From positions 1-64,000 of the forward strand of contig JAVRQT010000020.1 of NCBI GenBank assembly GCA_035926095.1: a stretch of 64,000 nucleotides of DNA. The letters are read 5' to 3'. The notes under the pieces were generated by a model. That model did not search any database, had not been told where the DNA came from, and saw only the letters and a list, made by a program, of their open reading frames with translations. Position numbers and translations under genes: made by a program. The stretch is from Elasticomyces elasticus. Lineage: Eukaryota > Ascomycota > Dothideomycetes > Mycosphaerellales > Teratosphaeriaceae. The first letter of the stretch is position 1; each line of letters begins with the position of its first letter. Positions 10,132-20,569 of the stretch are shown piece after piece.

Positions 10132-12195
10132 TCACGAGTGGTAGGTAACAGAGAAAACCTTGAAGCCTGGGCCGTTCCAACCAAGACTCTGCAGTAGCTG
10201 CCCTGCGGGACCCAACTTCAAGCACTTGCCGTTGCCACGAGTAATGCTGTAACCGTTGCCCTTCCCCAAATCCTGAATGGTGAACTGCTCAGCTTTGCCT
10301 TGCTGCACCAAAGAAAGCAAAGGCCCGATGTAACGACCACTCCGAGCGCTGCTGATGGTAAACACCTTGCTGTCCCCATCGCCTTGCTGATGCAGGATCC
10401 ACCGTTGCTTGATATCATCATGCTTTCGCGAAGCCGGTAGGAAGGCTAAGAAGTTACCAACGTTCGCAAGACCCCAGCCGTTAAGCTCGAAAGTGAGGTA
10501 CCGACCTTCGGTCAAGGCGCCGCGGACTTGCTTGAATCCTTGCTCGGTCTGCGCGGCCATGTTTGCGTTGGCATTGTTGGCGCTGTAAGGGACTGGAGGC
10601 TGGCTATCCGTGTAAGTGGCTTGACATGTCGCCGCGCCAATATAGTTCCCTCCAAGCGCACCGAGCTGGCCATCCGTGGGCTCGGGCTGGCTCAAATCGC
10701 GAAGCGGAGCTACTGCGTGGAATATGTTGGGTAGAGAGTAGTCGGGGTGGTCAAAGTCGAAAGCGTTCACAAGATTGCTCATGTGCTCTCGTCGCCAAGG
10801 TGGAAGCTCTTTGCTTTGGATGTTGTCGTAGCCGAGAGCTTGTAGCCACTCTTCGACGAAAAGGATTTGACTGCCGTGGTCGGCGTGCTCGGTGAAGACG
10901 TGTCCGCCGCGAGTCCAGGGTGACACGATGAACAATGGTATGCGGAAACCGGGACCGACGGGAGTCTCTCCGACTAGGCCGTACGGATCGTCAATCCTGT
11001 GATTGTCAGCTTCGTGAACAATGGCCATGGATTAAGAACACTGACCATTCGCCTGCCGTTCCAGATGGTGCATGAAATGGAGTGACGTGATCACCAAACC
11101 CACCACCTTCATCGTAGCTGATGAATAGCGCAGTTTCATTGTAAGCCGCACCCTGCGTCACGGCATCAACAACCTGATTGATGAGCCATGCACCATCGCT
11201 CGGCAGGTAAGGAGGGTGCTCCGATAACTCAGCTGGGCCGATGATGTAGCTGATCATGGGCAGTGTACCAGCCTTGGCATCTGCGTAGAACTTGTCAAGC
11301 CCCGGGTAAGAGTTGCCGTACTTTGTCAAAGGGTCGTTAGTGTCACTCGCGGCCGCCTGGTATTGCTGGAAGTAAGCCAGCATGTTGTCCTCGAAGTTGT
11401 CGGCATCTTGATAGACCTGCCACGAAACGTTGGCAGCCTGCCAGTACTCCGGCACCGTCTTCCACGTGAATGGGAAGCAGTTGAAGTGGGGCTTCTCGCA
11501 GCCAGGACTGGCAGTGTTGTCGAGGATCATGCCACCGTTGTTGCCATCGGGGTTGTTCGGTGTGCCAGGGTTGTTCACAGTACCGCTCATCCACACGATG
11601 CGGTTTGGGTCGGTTGCGGCGAGAACTGCCTCTTGGTACATGTCGCCCACCGTCCAGCCCTCCGCGACGTCGAAATGGGTTGGTATGTCTTCACGCTTGA
11701 AGTATCCCACGCTCCATCTGGTACACAGATCAGCCGAGAACGAGTAGCGTCAGCTAGATTGTACATACGGTGTGTTTCCTACAGCCCACTCGTTGTTCAG
11801 CCCGCCGTTGTAAGCCTCGTGCATGGCCTGCCATGAGTTGGACCCTGCACCCATGCACTGCGTAGCTTGCGACCAGTTGCCGCCGAGATAGTTCAAGGGC
11901 CAGGGCGTGAGCTGATTCGTAGCATTGCTCATAGCCGGAGTGACGAGTTGCTGGAAAGTTGACCTTCCATCTGGATTCACCTGAGCGTTTGGGTCTGCGA
12001 AACCTCGCACGCCAGCCTGTGAGTCTTGAGTCAGTCATTTTACGTGACCTGCAAGTTCGTGATCCGCACCATTGTTCCGAAGTAATGATCGAATGCACGA
12101 TTCTCCTGCATGAAGAGGACGACATGCTTGACATCTTTGAGCGAGCCAGCCGAAGCCGTAGCTGCGTAAAATGCTATGGCCGCGGTGAACCGCAT
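10132..12195 (-). CDS. Secreted phospholipase C-type phosphoesterase
   Basis: Four exons (12195-12070, 12016-11769, 11717-11046, 10996-10132) with introns of 53, 51 and 49 bp, all GT-AG and in phase; product 636 aa. Signal peptide MRFTAAIAFYAATASAG, then the catalytic phosphoesterase (PF04185) signature VVLFMQENRAFDHYFGTM, the SYDEGGGFGDHVTPFHAP motif, and EHADHGSQILFVEEWL. The C-terminal third (GRYLTFELNGWGLANVGNFL and the GRYIGP region) matches the beta-rich extra domains of non-haemolytic phospholipase C. Expected to cleave phosphodiesters of phosphatidylcholine or similar lipids outside the cell. Transcribed divergently from the multicopper oxidase gene across 543 bp, so a shared promoter is possible. 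The splice at GTM/AGVRGFADPN is supported by family continuity. Confidence 0.9.
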
Positions 12196-12738
12196 GTTGT
12201 CGGCTGAAACGAGAGACAGGTACCTACCCAGTGCTTACCTCCATCACAGCTCGACTATGTAGTCCTTCTGCCGTGAGAGCTGCTTGAACCAGATGCCGTG
12301 GATCCGAAATACGAGTGCACAGCTCCTCCCACGTGTAGCTTTTTGACAAAGTGAACGATGCTTTGAGAAGTGCGTGCTCAGAGGCCATGCAGACTACCGG
12401 TAGCATGCATACGCTTTTCCAGAAGCTTGCCAAGATAGGCAGTCGTGCAGTGTACCTGCAGTCATCTGAACGACCCTGCATGAAGTTGAATATGTCCTGT
12501 CCATTCTTATTCGTGCGCCAAGCCACGTGTAAGACTCAAAGTTGCCCGATCTTCTGCCCGAAGGATTTTGAGGTCCATGATCGACAAGCCGTATTTTTGA
12601 TGTCGCATCCGGATGTGTTGGGAACGTACAGCATAGTATCGCGCTGTCCGGAGATGGCTAGACCGGGTGTTCAAGTCCATCCAGCTGCAGCAAGCGTTGA
12701 TACTCCTCGCACGATCCTTTCAATTCTTTACACACCCA
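12196..12738. other. Divergent intergenic region
   Basis: 543 bp between the start codons of the phospholipase C-type gene (minus) and the multicopper oxidase (plus). ORFs crossing it are shadows. No TATA box or clear palindrome was identified. Confidence 0.5.
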
Positions 12739-14475
12739 ATGGATCGCTTCTATGCTCGCAGATGGCTCGCATATATGACCGCGGCACTGCTCGTCGCAAC
12801 GGCCACCTTGTATGTAGCCGTCAGCTCTGCAAGTAACGTTTCCGTCTTGCCCCTCCAGGAGAGCAACACTCCTGTGCGGCCCGGCGTACAGGGTGCTGAC
12901 ACTGGCTTTATCCCTCTGCATCCAGAGGATCACAGTGGTCGACCGCCTTCTACCACGCAGCTCTTCTGGAATATCACCAAAGGACAACGCCGGCCAGACG
13001 GTGTGGCGAAGTCAGTCTACTTGGTGAACAATGCGTTTCCTGGGCCAACGATTGAAGCTCGCTCAGGAGATACGGTGATCATCACTGTGCAGAACCAGCT
13101 CGAGGGCAGTGAAGGCACGGCATTGCATTGGCATGGTCTCCGGGTTTCCAACGAAATGGATGGAGTAGTCGGTGTTACCCAGAAAGCAATGATGCCGGGA
13201 GAGAGCTTCACGTATGAGCTGCGTATTCCAGACGATCAATATGGTTCGTTCTGGTACCACTCCCACTTCGAAGAGCAACGAGCGGACGGATTGTTTGGTG
13301 CGTTCGTTGTACACCGTGCAGAGTCTGAGGCGAAGCCCGCTCACATGCACGATCATCTCTATGAGGATGACCGAGTCCTGATGGTCGGCGATTTTCACCA
13401 TCGCTCAGCTCCGGATATACTTGCGTACTACCGAGACTGGAAGAACTTTAAGATCGAGCCCGCGCCAGATTCGCTACTGCTCAATGGTCGAGGGTATTTC
13501 AACTGCTCGCGAGCAGTACCGGCGAGACCATTGGACTGCGAAATGGTGGAAATGCCGAAGTTGACGCTGACTGCAAGGCGGACGCGGTTGCGAATTGTCA
13601 ATACCGGGTCGTCGATTGGCGTGTCTGTTTTGGTGGAAGGCTACAGCATGACACTACTCGCGGTCGACGGGGGTAGTCCGGCTTCATCGCAGAATCGGGC
13701 CTCTGGTATTGGAATTTTGTACCCTGGAGAGCGAGTTGACGTGCTGCTGGAGGCGATAAGTGCTGCGCCTGGTCAGCTCACGGTCGCTCTTGATCGAGAG
13801 AACATGCGCTTCCCTAATCTTGCGTTGTCTCCTACGCAGCATTTTCCTCTCCAGATCAGCGGCGCGCTACTCGCATCGCCGAGTCGTGATGTGCCTCTGG
13901 ACACCGTGATCGATCTATCAGCTGCCTTCGGCTCTTCAAATGTCAGCACAAAGATTCCGGAGAAGGTAAGCACTACTATATTGCTTTACAGCACGATCAG
14001 CTATCTGGCGGAGTACGAGAACAGGCCGAAAGGCTTCATCAATCGTACTTCCTGGGACATTTCGGGTATTCAGACGCCGTTGTCGGATCTCGCACGCTCA
14101 GAATGGCCCAGTCGTGTCGATGCGCTGATCTTGCCTGTGCAACAAGGTGACTGGGTGGACGTCGTGTTGAACAACATGGATGACAAAGGACATCCGTTCC
14201 ATCTCCACGGGCAAGATTTCTACGTCTTGGCTTTGCATAAGGCTGATCGGGCCGGACTCTTCCAGACTTACAATCCATTTGACGCTGCACAGGATCCGCC
14301 AAAGTTGAACTTGCGGACCCCATTGAGGAAGGATACAGTGTATGTGCCGAGCATGGGTTATGTGGTCCTCAGGTTCCGTGCGCAAAGCCGGGGACTCTGG
14401 ATGTTCCATTGCCATGTGCTCTGGCACCAGGCTGTTGGCATGGCGATGGCGTTGGAAGTTGTACCCTCAGGATGA
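12739..14475 (+). CDS. Multicopper oxidase with N-terminal signal anchor
   Basis: Single exon, 578 aa from the ATG at 12739; the frame is open upstream but without an ATG. After a short basic head (MDRFYARRW) comes a hydrophobic segment (LAYMTAALLVATATLYVAV) that fits a signal anchor or uncleaved signal. All four copper-binding regions are present: HWHG near residue 130, WYHSHFEEQ, HPFHLHGQDF near residue 488, and HCHVLWHQAVGM near residue 556, so a type 1 site and a trinuclear cluster should form. This is the ascomycete laccase/ascorbate-oxidase-like group. A ferroxidase role would need specific acidic residues I cannot place. Substrate unknown. Divergent from the phospholipase C-type gene. 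Confidence 0.88.
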   Translation: MDRFYARRWLAYMTAALLVATATLYVAVSSASNVSVLPLQESNTPVRPGVQGADTGFIPLHPEDHSGRPPSTTQLFWNITKGQRRPDGVAKSVYLVNNAFPGPTIEARSGDTVIITVQNQLEGSEGTALHWHGLRVSNEMDGVVGVTQKAMMPGESFTYELRIPDDQYGSFWYHSHFEEQRADGLFGAFVVHRAESEAKPAHMHDHLYEDDRVLMVGDFHHRSAPDILAYYRDWKNFKIEPAPDSLLLNGRGYFNCSRAVPARPLDCEMVEMPKLTLTARRTRLRIVNTGSSIGVSVLVEGYSMTLLAVDGGSPASSQNRASGIGILYPGERVDVLLEAISAAPGQLTVALDRENMRFPNLALSPTQHFPLQISGALLASPSRDVPLDTVIDLSAAFGSSNVSTKIPEKVSTTILLYSTISYLAEYENRPKGFINRTSWDISGIQTPLSDLARSEWPSRVDALILPVQQGDWVDVVLNNMDDKGHPFHLHGQDFYVLALHKADRAGLFQTYNPFDAAQDPPKLNLRTPLRKDTVYVPSMGYVVLRFRAQSRGLWMFHCHVLWHQAVGMAMALEVVPSG

Positions 14476-15109
14476 CCGTGAAGAGGTCGCCATTGGCTTT
14501 ATCATTTGACCAGGTGCTGCGTGCTAAAGCAGCTCTCGTAGTTGCGTAAGAGTAGGCTGGGATTTAGCCGTGGCTGCAGCTAGTCGCACTCATTCTGAGC
14601 TGAGAGCCAGAGATCAAGTATGCTCATCATATATATCATCGGAATCTGGCTCTTGCCTGGAGACCAACGTCTATCCAACAAGCGTTCGATGGTGCACCCA
14701 GCCACGACACCAACGAAGGCTCCACGATGAGCAACGTGGGGTATCATGGCCATCCTTCGCCTTGATTTTGTCGTCGGGGTGGATGGATGAGCGAAAGTGA
14801 CTTTCACGACTGCACGCAGGCAGACGCGCAGTGGTGTCAAGTTGAGTTGGAGGAGTTTGCTTTGTGGGAGACAGAAAGGAGGATTGGTTTCGGCTTGGAG
14901 GTTGTGATGCGGGAGCTGCCGCTGCACGTACCACCTTCGTTCTCTTTTTGCTACTTAAGATGTGCTCTTCTCTACTACTAGACTACATCTACCATCGTAG
15001 TGTACTAGCTAGGTCATGACAAGCTCCTCGTGCTGTCTGAACTTGATTAACTGCACAGCTTCACTAGCGTGGTGCCGACTCCAGCCATGCATCATGCCAA
15101 ACTTCCGAT
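14476..15109. other. Intergenic, with a dispersed repeat copy
   Basis: About 630 bp between the oxidase and the second sulfotransferase-like gene. Contains one copy of a roughly 50-bp repeat at 14901-14960. No gene is supported. Confidence 0.45.
14901..14960 (+). repeat. Dispersed short repeat, copy 1
   Basis: gttgtgatgcgggagctgcc, then gctgcacgtaccaccttcgt and tctct..ctacttaag. It matches 17151-17213 (gtcgtgatgcgggagctgcc, gatgaacgtgccacgctcgt, gttctct..ccacttaacg), with few mismatches over the first 40 nt. A shorter piece (ggtcgtgatgc) recurs at about 23113. Confidence 0.55.
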
Positions 15110-16183
15110 TCAGACCGTCAGTTTGAACTGCCTCAGATAATCGTAGTCCGGCATCTCCTTATCGACACGCGCCCTGAGTGCCCTGGCGATTTCTTGGCCG
15201 TACTGTTCGGCCCATTTCTCGGTCTCGACGTCGATATCGATCAGACCCTGATGGTATTAGCACGATAATAAGCGTCTTTCTTCGAGTGCCGACAACTACC
15301 TTCTCAGATTTCGTGACACCCGTCGAGACTAGCAGGTCGCCAAGATACGTCTTCGCGATACCCATGCCATCCTCCGGCCACTGCTCCGTCGGCACCGCAT
15401 CCCACGAGTACTCCACTCCACTCGGGTCAATACCCAGGATGTTGCAGAGCTTCGAAACGGTGGCTTCTGCATTGTTGATGAGGTCTTCCGCATCGATCAA
15501 GATCGGCTTTTGGGCTGGCGATTTAGTGGCGAGGTAGTCCCACATGTACCGAGTCCAGCGCTGTGTGGTTTGCACCATGGAGTCCTCATCCTCGAGTTTC
15601 AACTTCTTGAGGCTTGCCCCGATTCTGAAGTTAGACGGAACCATCTGGGCTGGGTGCCGAATGAGAAAGACCGGGCTGAACGTGAGTAAGAGGGAGTCCG
15701 GGAGGTACGATGGGTTCCGATGCTGTGGAATCGAGAACTCGTTGTCTCTGATTGTGGACAGAGTAACGTCCTGTTGCATGAGGGTGACATTGTGCTCCTT
15801 CATGAACGGAATCTTGCCCTGCTCACGCCGAGCTTGTCAGTACAAGGCGAGCAACCAGGACGTTTGAATACACAGACACGCACCTGGCTCTCAATATCCT
15901 GCACCGTTTTCTCGAACGAGACCAACGCGCTCTCGTAAGTCTGCGTGGCGCGGTCTGGTACTGCTTCTGCCCAGTCAATACTCGCTTGCTGTGCTTCCGG
16001 ACTGTTCTTAAGGCGGAGCGCAATTCGTTCCGGCCCAAAGCCCCATGGAGATGCATAGAGGTGCATCACGCTGGTGTCCACTTGCGGATGGTTTTGAAAG
16101 AGGCGGCGGAACAGCTGGGAGCATGTCCGCGGGCTGTCAAGCAACAGGATACGGAGAGGATGAGAACCGTTTGTTTCTGCCAT
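15110..16183 (-). CDS. Sulfotransferase-like P-loop protein
   Basis: Three exons (16183-15884, 15818-15300, 15247-15110) with introns of 65 and 52 bp, both phase 0; product 318 aa. The start MAETNGSHPLRILLLDSPRT carries the 5'-PSB-like loop LLLDSPRTCSQLFRRLF. The middle has FLIRHPAQMVPSNFR, an Arg-His-Pro 3'-phosphate region typical of sulfotransferase folds, and the C-terminus ends in KEMPDYDYLRQFKLTV. It resembles uncharacterised ascomycete proteins of the sulfotransferase/P-loop superfamily and is not closely similar to the gene at 4080-5015. The donor or acceptor substrate cannot be inferred. The ATG at 16183 is preferred over the in-frame ATG at 16204 because the conserved region begins directly after it. 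Confidence 0.82.
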
Positions 16184-17150
16184 TGTGAGGATAGCAGTAT
16201 TCACGGAGTGGTGTATAATACTTAGCGAGCATCTGAAGTCCCAGGTTCAATATATCCTTCTCCAGAGGGAGAGCGAAATGAGTTTGTCAGCAACTCACTG
16301 TTGCGAACTGATGCATCGGCATATAGCGCCTCGGTGAGTCCATCAGGCTTAGACTCTCGAGATTTCATGACAGTTCTGCATTCGTTGATGTGCCTCATAA
16401 TGCCCTATAGAAGCAGGGCATATCGCAGGAACGAAGGAAGGCGTATTTGGAAGAGGTATTTGGAAGAGATATTTGGAAGACGGGCTGAACTGTGAGGATT
16501 TAGCGGTCAATCCTTTGTCGCTATACCTCACATCCTCCGACTCGTTGCCTGCTCGCCTTCTCCTACATATTTCATTATCATGTAAAGCTCCTGTACTCAA
16601 CTCGACGTCGACGGAGATCGTGTAAACCATGTCGATATTCGCGACAGCGTGGAGCTGCACAAACGCCCTCAACCTGCACATACCCTGTCAAACACCAATA
16701 TTTAACCTTGCTCTTCTACACAGTCCTCCATCTACAAAACTTCGATGATCAAACAGAGTGTTCAACTCCCAGATTTGCAATGCCAAGAGTCTTGTATCTT
16801 CAGCTAAGCACTTTCCATAGAGGATCACTCAAGCACTTGAGTGTTCCCAAAGTGATTTCAAAACTCTTCGGAAGCAGTTTGCTGCATGGGACCAGCTACT
16901 CCATACTATAGAAAAGGTCAGGAAAATGGCAAGCGTATTCAATCAGACGGAAAGATTGTGTCGAGTACCTAGGAAGTCCTTGAAGTTGCGAGGCAGATTG
17001 GAGAAGAGACTTTGCAGGACAAGTCAAACACTTCAGATGAGTGAGCAGTAGAATTCGTGCATACTTCTAGGATCAGGGACAATATATTGGCCGTCTACCA
17101 CAGAGCTCGTAGCAAGAGGAGCAAAGAGGAGTTGATACCTGAACTTTTAG

Positions 17151-17213
17151 GTCGTGATGCGGGAGCTGCCGATGAACGTGCCACGCTCGTGTTCTCTCAT
17201 TACCACCACTTAA
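17151..17213 (+). repeat. Dispersed short repeat, copy 2
   Basis: Partner of 14901-14960: gtcgtgatgcgggagctgcc, then gatgaacgtgccacgctcgt, then gttctctcat and ccacttaacg. Same orientation. Confidence 0.55.
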
Positions 17214-17299
17214 CGCACTTCCTTTCTCTATCTCGTTCGTCCTATACGGATGCTTCATCATGTGTTTTTCGTGCTCGGTCTTGGCTTCAAACGTAAAAA

Positions 17300-18200
17300 C
17301 GATGATCAGGCACGCTTAGCAGCGTGAAGCGGCGGGTTGACCATGTCAGCGACGCGTGCAAGGAGGTTGAAGCATCTTACGAACAACCTTGAGCCACAAG
17401 ACTGTTCAGACCACCTCGACGCTTCATCGTGCACGCGCTCCAAGAGTCCGAAAAGGCTGCGGTCGATCAAACAAATCACGAGAACAATGAGCACAGAAGG
17501 ACCTGGGGGCAACGAAACGCACACGGCCTACGCACAAAGTCCTCGGGCTGCTGCATGTAGACCGCGCGAGGCTTTGCCGAATACAAGACGCGTCAAAACA
17601 CGTCGGGCGCTACCGCGCATCGCAATGATCTGTTGGCTTGAGAGTCGTGTCAGGAGGTGTTGCCAGGCTGCGCTTGTCGCATGTCCGACGACCTTCCCAA
17701 CAGCGTCACTCGCAGATTGGACGAAGACATCTGGGGCTTGGGAGCATATCGACCGCGTCACACGCTGGTTGTTCACAATCACATACACGAAGGGTTGGGA
17801 CCGGTCCGAACCTCGAGCATGCATCGCATGACTACAAAAGCCTCGTGGGTGCTTCTGCGGTGTCTGCGGGTTGTTCTGTCAAACTCCACGAGTCAATGGC
17901 ATGGACGATTCGCTCGCCCAGGAGCATGACACGCTGCGCATACCTTGAGGGATTCTGGGGCATGTCCGGTTTCCATATACTGCTGCACCGCTGCCTCAAG
18001 ATAGCACGACCCGTGCTACGGGAGCCTGATGTCCTCTTGCATGTGCAGCATGCCGTTCGCAAACGCGCGTAGATTCCAGCTACCGTCGCATGTAGGCTTG
18101 TCGAGCAGTATCTGCCACCTGCGGGATGCTCAGAGCCATGTTGCGACGAAGAGAGCGTTTTGCGACACGTTGCAGTCGAGACATCTTGATCACTGCTCAA
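17300..18200 (-). pseudogene. Possible decayed protein-coding segment
   Basis: Read on the minus strand from about 18150, one frame gives RWQILLDKPTCDGSWNLRAF, continues to a TAG, then HGSCYLEAAVQQYMETGHAP and ESLK before degenerating. Further on, another frame (from 17824) reads FVYVIVNNQRVTRSICSQAP and stays open for about 98 codons. The composition looks protein-like, but I recognise no family and cannot join the frames with plausible introns. Low-confidence relic. Confidence 0.2.
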
Positions 18201-19108
18201 GTAGCCTTTGGCTGCAACAACTTCACAAACCTATCAAGGGTTAAGGACGGTGGGTGTTTGAAAATACAGACTGCGCGAGAGTCAGTCTTATTGCTTCTAC
18301 GTCAGCCTCAAAGCCCTCGTCAATCACGCTGCAACGTGAGACTGATCCACGTCAAACGTGGCTGCAAGCCAGAGCACACAGCCTCTCACGGGGTTGCATT
18401 TGAAGGTCTCACTGAAGAGACAACTAAGGTGACCATTATTTTGAGCACCACCTCGTCGGGCCATAAGGCAGCAGGATGCTGTTTGATGAACTGCTAACTG
18501 CGAATGCAGAACCATTTTATCTGCACTCACGAGCCTGCAACGCAAAACTACCATAGCGTTCATGCGAGCGTCCTCGAAGTCCTGTGCTACCTCACCAACC
18601 GAGTCCCATGGTCCCGCTCCATTGCGACCGCCGCCTTCCACGCGCACGAACCGCATCACCACAACACATTCGGCAACAGCGAAAGAGCTCAATTGAGGAG
18701 GATAGTCAGCTTGGCTATCCAACCCATGAGCCACTCGCTCTCGCATGGAGAGCAATGCGACAAGCACGCAACAGTCGGCTACCCATGTCACGATCTCATA
18801 GCAAGAGCATTGGGAAACTGAATTTTGAAGGAGCACGGCTCGGATCTGGGAGCGAACACGAACACAATTGCTTGCTGGATCTGAAGAAAAATGTGGTCCC
18901 GCAACACGAGCACCGCGTTCCGTGGCTGCGGTATGCTGTCGGAATACATTATTGCATCGCATACTGGAACGTACTTTCCTGGGCGCGCACGTGGTCTTGA
19001 GCTTCTTGGCTTCCACGTCATCACCAAGCAACGCGACTTGGCTGCTGCGTACACTTCAACCGACGCGTTCCCTCGAACAATCCTCGAGTTACACCAGCAT
19101 CAATCATC

Positions 19109-20007
19109 ATGCACTCCATCTCAGTGATCAACGCTCTGCTTGTAGCCTTTGCTGCATCTGCAGCCCAAGCTCAGACACCACCAGGCTCGCAGCCATCTAC
19201 CAGCCGATCTCTAAGCGTCGCATATGGCAGTAATGGAAACACGACAGTCACGCCCAACATCCTTCTGCCACAACCTTGTGCGTTCCATCAACGTCCAGCA
19301 GCTGGATAGCTGGCGACTAACAGCATTGCAGTGACCTTGGTGCAGCCGATTGTCTCACTCGACCAGCAACTGAATGGAACTCACATGCTGGCTTTGGTCG
19401 ACCTCTCGATCAACCAGAACAGTGCCATGAGCAGCCTTAACGGCACTGGACCTCAAGCTCAAGGTCTGGAGCCTTGCCGGACAACTCGTCTCCACTGGCT
19501 ACAGACAGGTCTGACCCAAACTGCTGATGGCACATTTGTCAATACCACCTCTGCTCTCGGAGAATATGGTATGTACTTCAAGCTGGCAGGTGTACATTAA
19601 TAAATGTTGCTGACTCTGATTTCTTCGCAGGAGGACCTCGACCTCCCGTCAATGACATCCCGCATACGTACGCCTTCTACCTCTTCCGCCAGCCCGCCAA
19701 CTTTACTCTTCCTGCTTGGGACGCTGGCCGCGACTACGTTGCCAGCTCAGCATCTACACGCATGAACTTCAGCGTCATGGCAATCTCGGATGTGGTTGGA
19801 GCACCAATTGCTGCCAACTACATTCGTGTCCAGAACCCTAATTCGACAGCACCTGGGACTGCTAACAATGGGACATGTCCAGCGGCAGCGACGAACGGGA
19901 CCACACCCTCGACTCCCATCCCGTATACGGGTGCTGCGACGAATATGCAAGTATGGTCGGGAGCGGCAGTGATTATTGGAGGTGTTGCCATGTTCGCCAT
20001 GTTGTAA
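19109..20007 (+). CDS. Secreted PEBP-like protein, probably GPI-anchored
   Basis: Three exons (19109-19277, 19332-19568, 19631-20007) with introns of 54 and 62 bp; product 260 aa. Signal peptide MHSISVINALLVAFAASAAQ. The body has PEBP (phosphatidylethanolamine-binding protein) family landmarks: LALVDLSINQNSA, LHWLQTGLT, and, across the second intron, GEYGGPRPPVNDIPHTYAFY followed by LFRQP. The C-terminus has a Thr/Ser/Pro-rich stretch, then a hydrophobic tail (VWSGAAVIIGGVAMFAML) at the extreme end, as in GPI-anchored proteins. Ligand unknown; fungal secreted PEBP-like proteins are poorly characterised. The ATG is the first one and opens the signal peptide. Confidence 0.82.
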
Positions 20008-20494
20008 GAGCTTGTCTGCACATGAGGGCATGTGTGTCAGTGTACATATGGCGCGGTGCTATGAGGGCTGTGCAGCCTTTAACCGCAGGGTAGCTCAATC
20101 AAGAGTCATCATTTACTCTTGCTTGCGGACTTGCGGATGTGACCTCAAGAACCGCTCTCCTGAACAGCGTTACCATCAATTGCGCGGCTGTGACGCTGGC
20201 ATGCGTTGAACTGCGATTGCCCGCCTTAGAATGCACACTTGTTGTGGCCACTGCCAGAGCGTGCAGCAGCTAATGCGCCAGTATATGCAGTCTCATTCTG
20301 GCCTTCTGGAGCCCATCATTATGGTCTTCATTCCGCGGGAGACTTTGACAGGATCCACGTGCAGGCGTCGAGACTCTAGCTGAGCCAGTGAGCTGGACAT
20401 ACAGCATTCCATCACATACTAACGCCTCTGCCGCGTCCGCGCTTAAGCTAGGATTGCTATGCCGGACTGGAAAGTGCCGTGAGTGCTGGATCGC
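20008..20494. other. Intergenic
   Basis: About 490 bp between the PEBP-like gene and the TATA box of the PAN/WSC gene. Nothing specific was seen. Confidence 0.5.
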
Positions 20495-20502
20495 TATAAA
20501 AG
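20495..20502 (+). promoter_or_regulatory. TATA box of the PAN/WSC gene
   Basis: TATAAAAG, a consensus TATA box, 68-75 bp upstream of the ATG at 20570. The open frame that begins upstream of it (20483) starts at GTG and is therefore not the protein start. Confidence 0.65.
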
Positions 20503-20569
20503 TACAGGACCATGGGTGTTGGCACTACTGATCATCAGATTCGCAGTACTGTCATTACCGTTTCTGGCC

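Larger units (their letters stand above)
16184..19108. other. Gene-poor region of 2.9 kb
   Basis: No convincing gene. It holds copy 2 of the short repeat (17151-17213). Between about 17300 and 18200 on the minus strand, protein-like segments (for example RWQILLDKPTCDGSWNLRAF and YLEAAVQQYMETGHAPESLK) occur in one frame separated by a stop, with further open segments in other frames, which may be a decayed gene. A minus-strand frame without ATG spans 18324-19031 and is probably spurious. Confidence 0.5.

Noticed and set aside
2810..16183. A secondary-metabolite cluster (sulfotransferases, oxidase, hydrolase)
   Set aside because: No polyketide synthase, peptide synthetase, terpene synthase or pathway regulator is present; the genes are unrelated in type.
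18324..19031. 235-codon minus-strand ORF
   Set aside because: It begins at TTG, its end runs close to the PEBP gene promoter, and the composition is not protein-like; no motif recognised.
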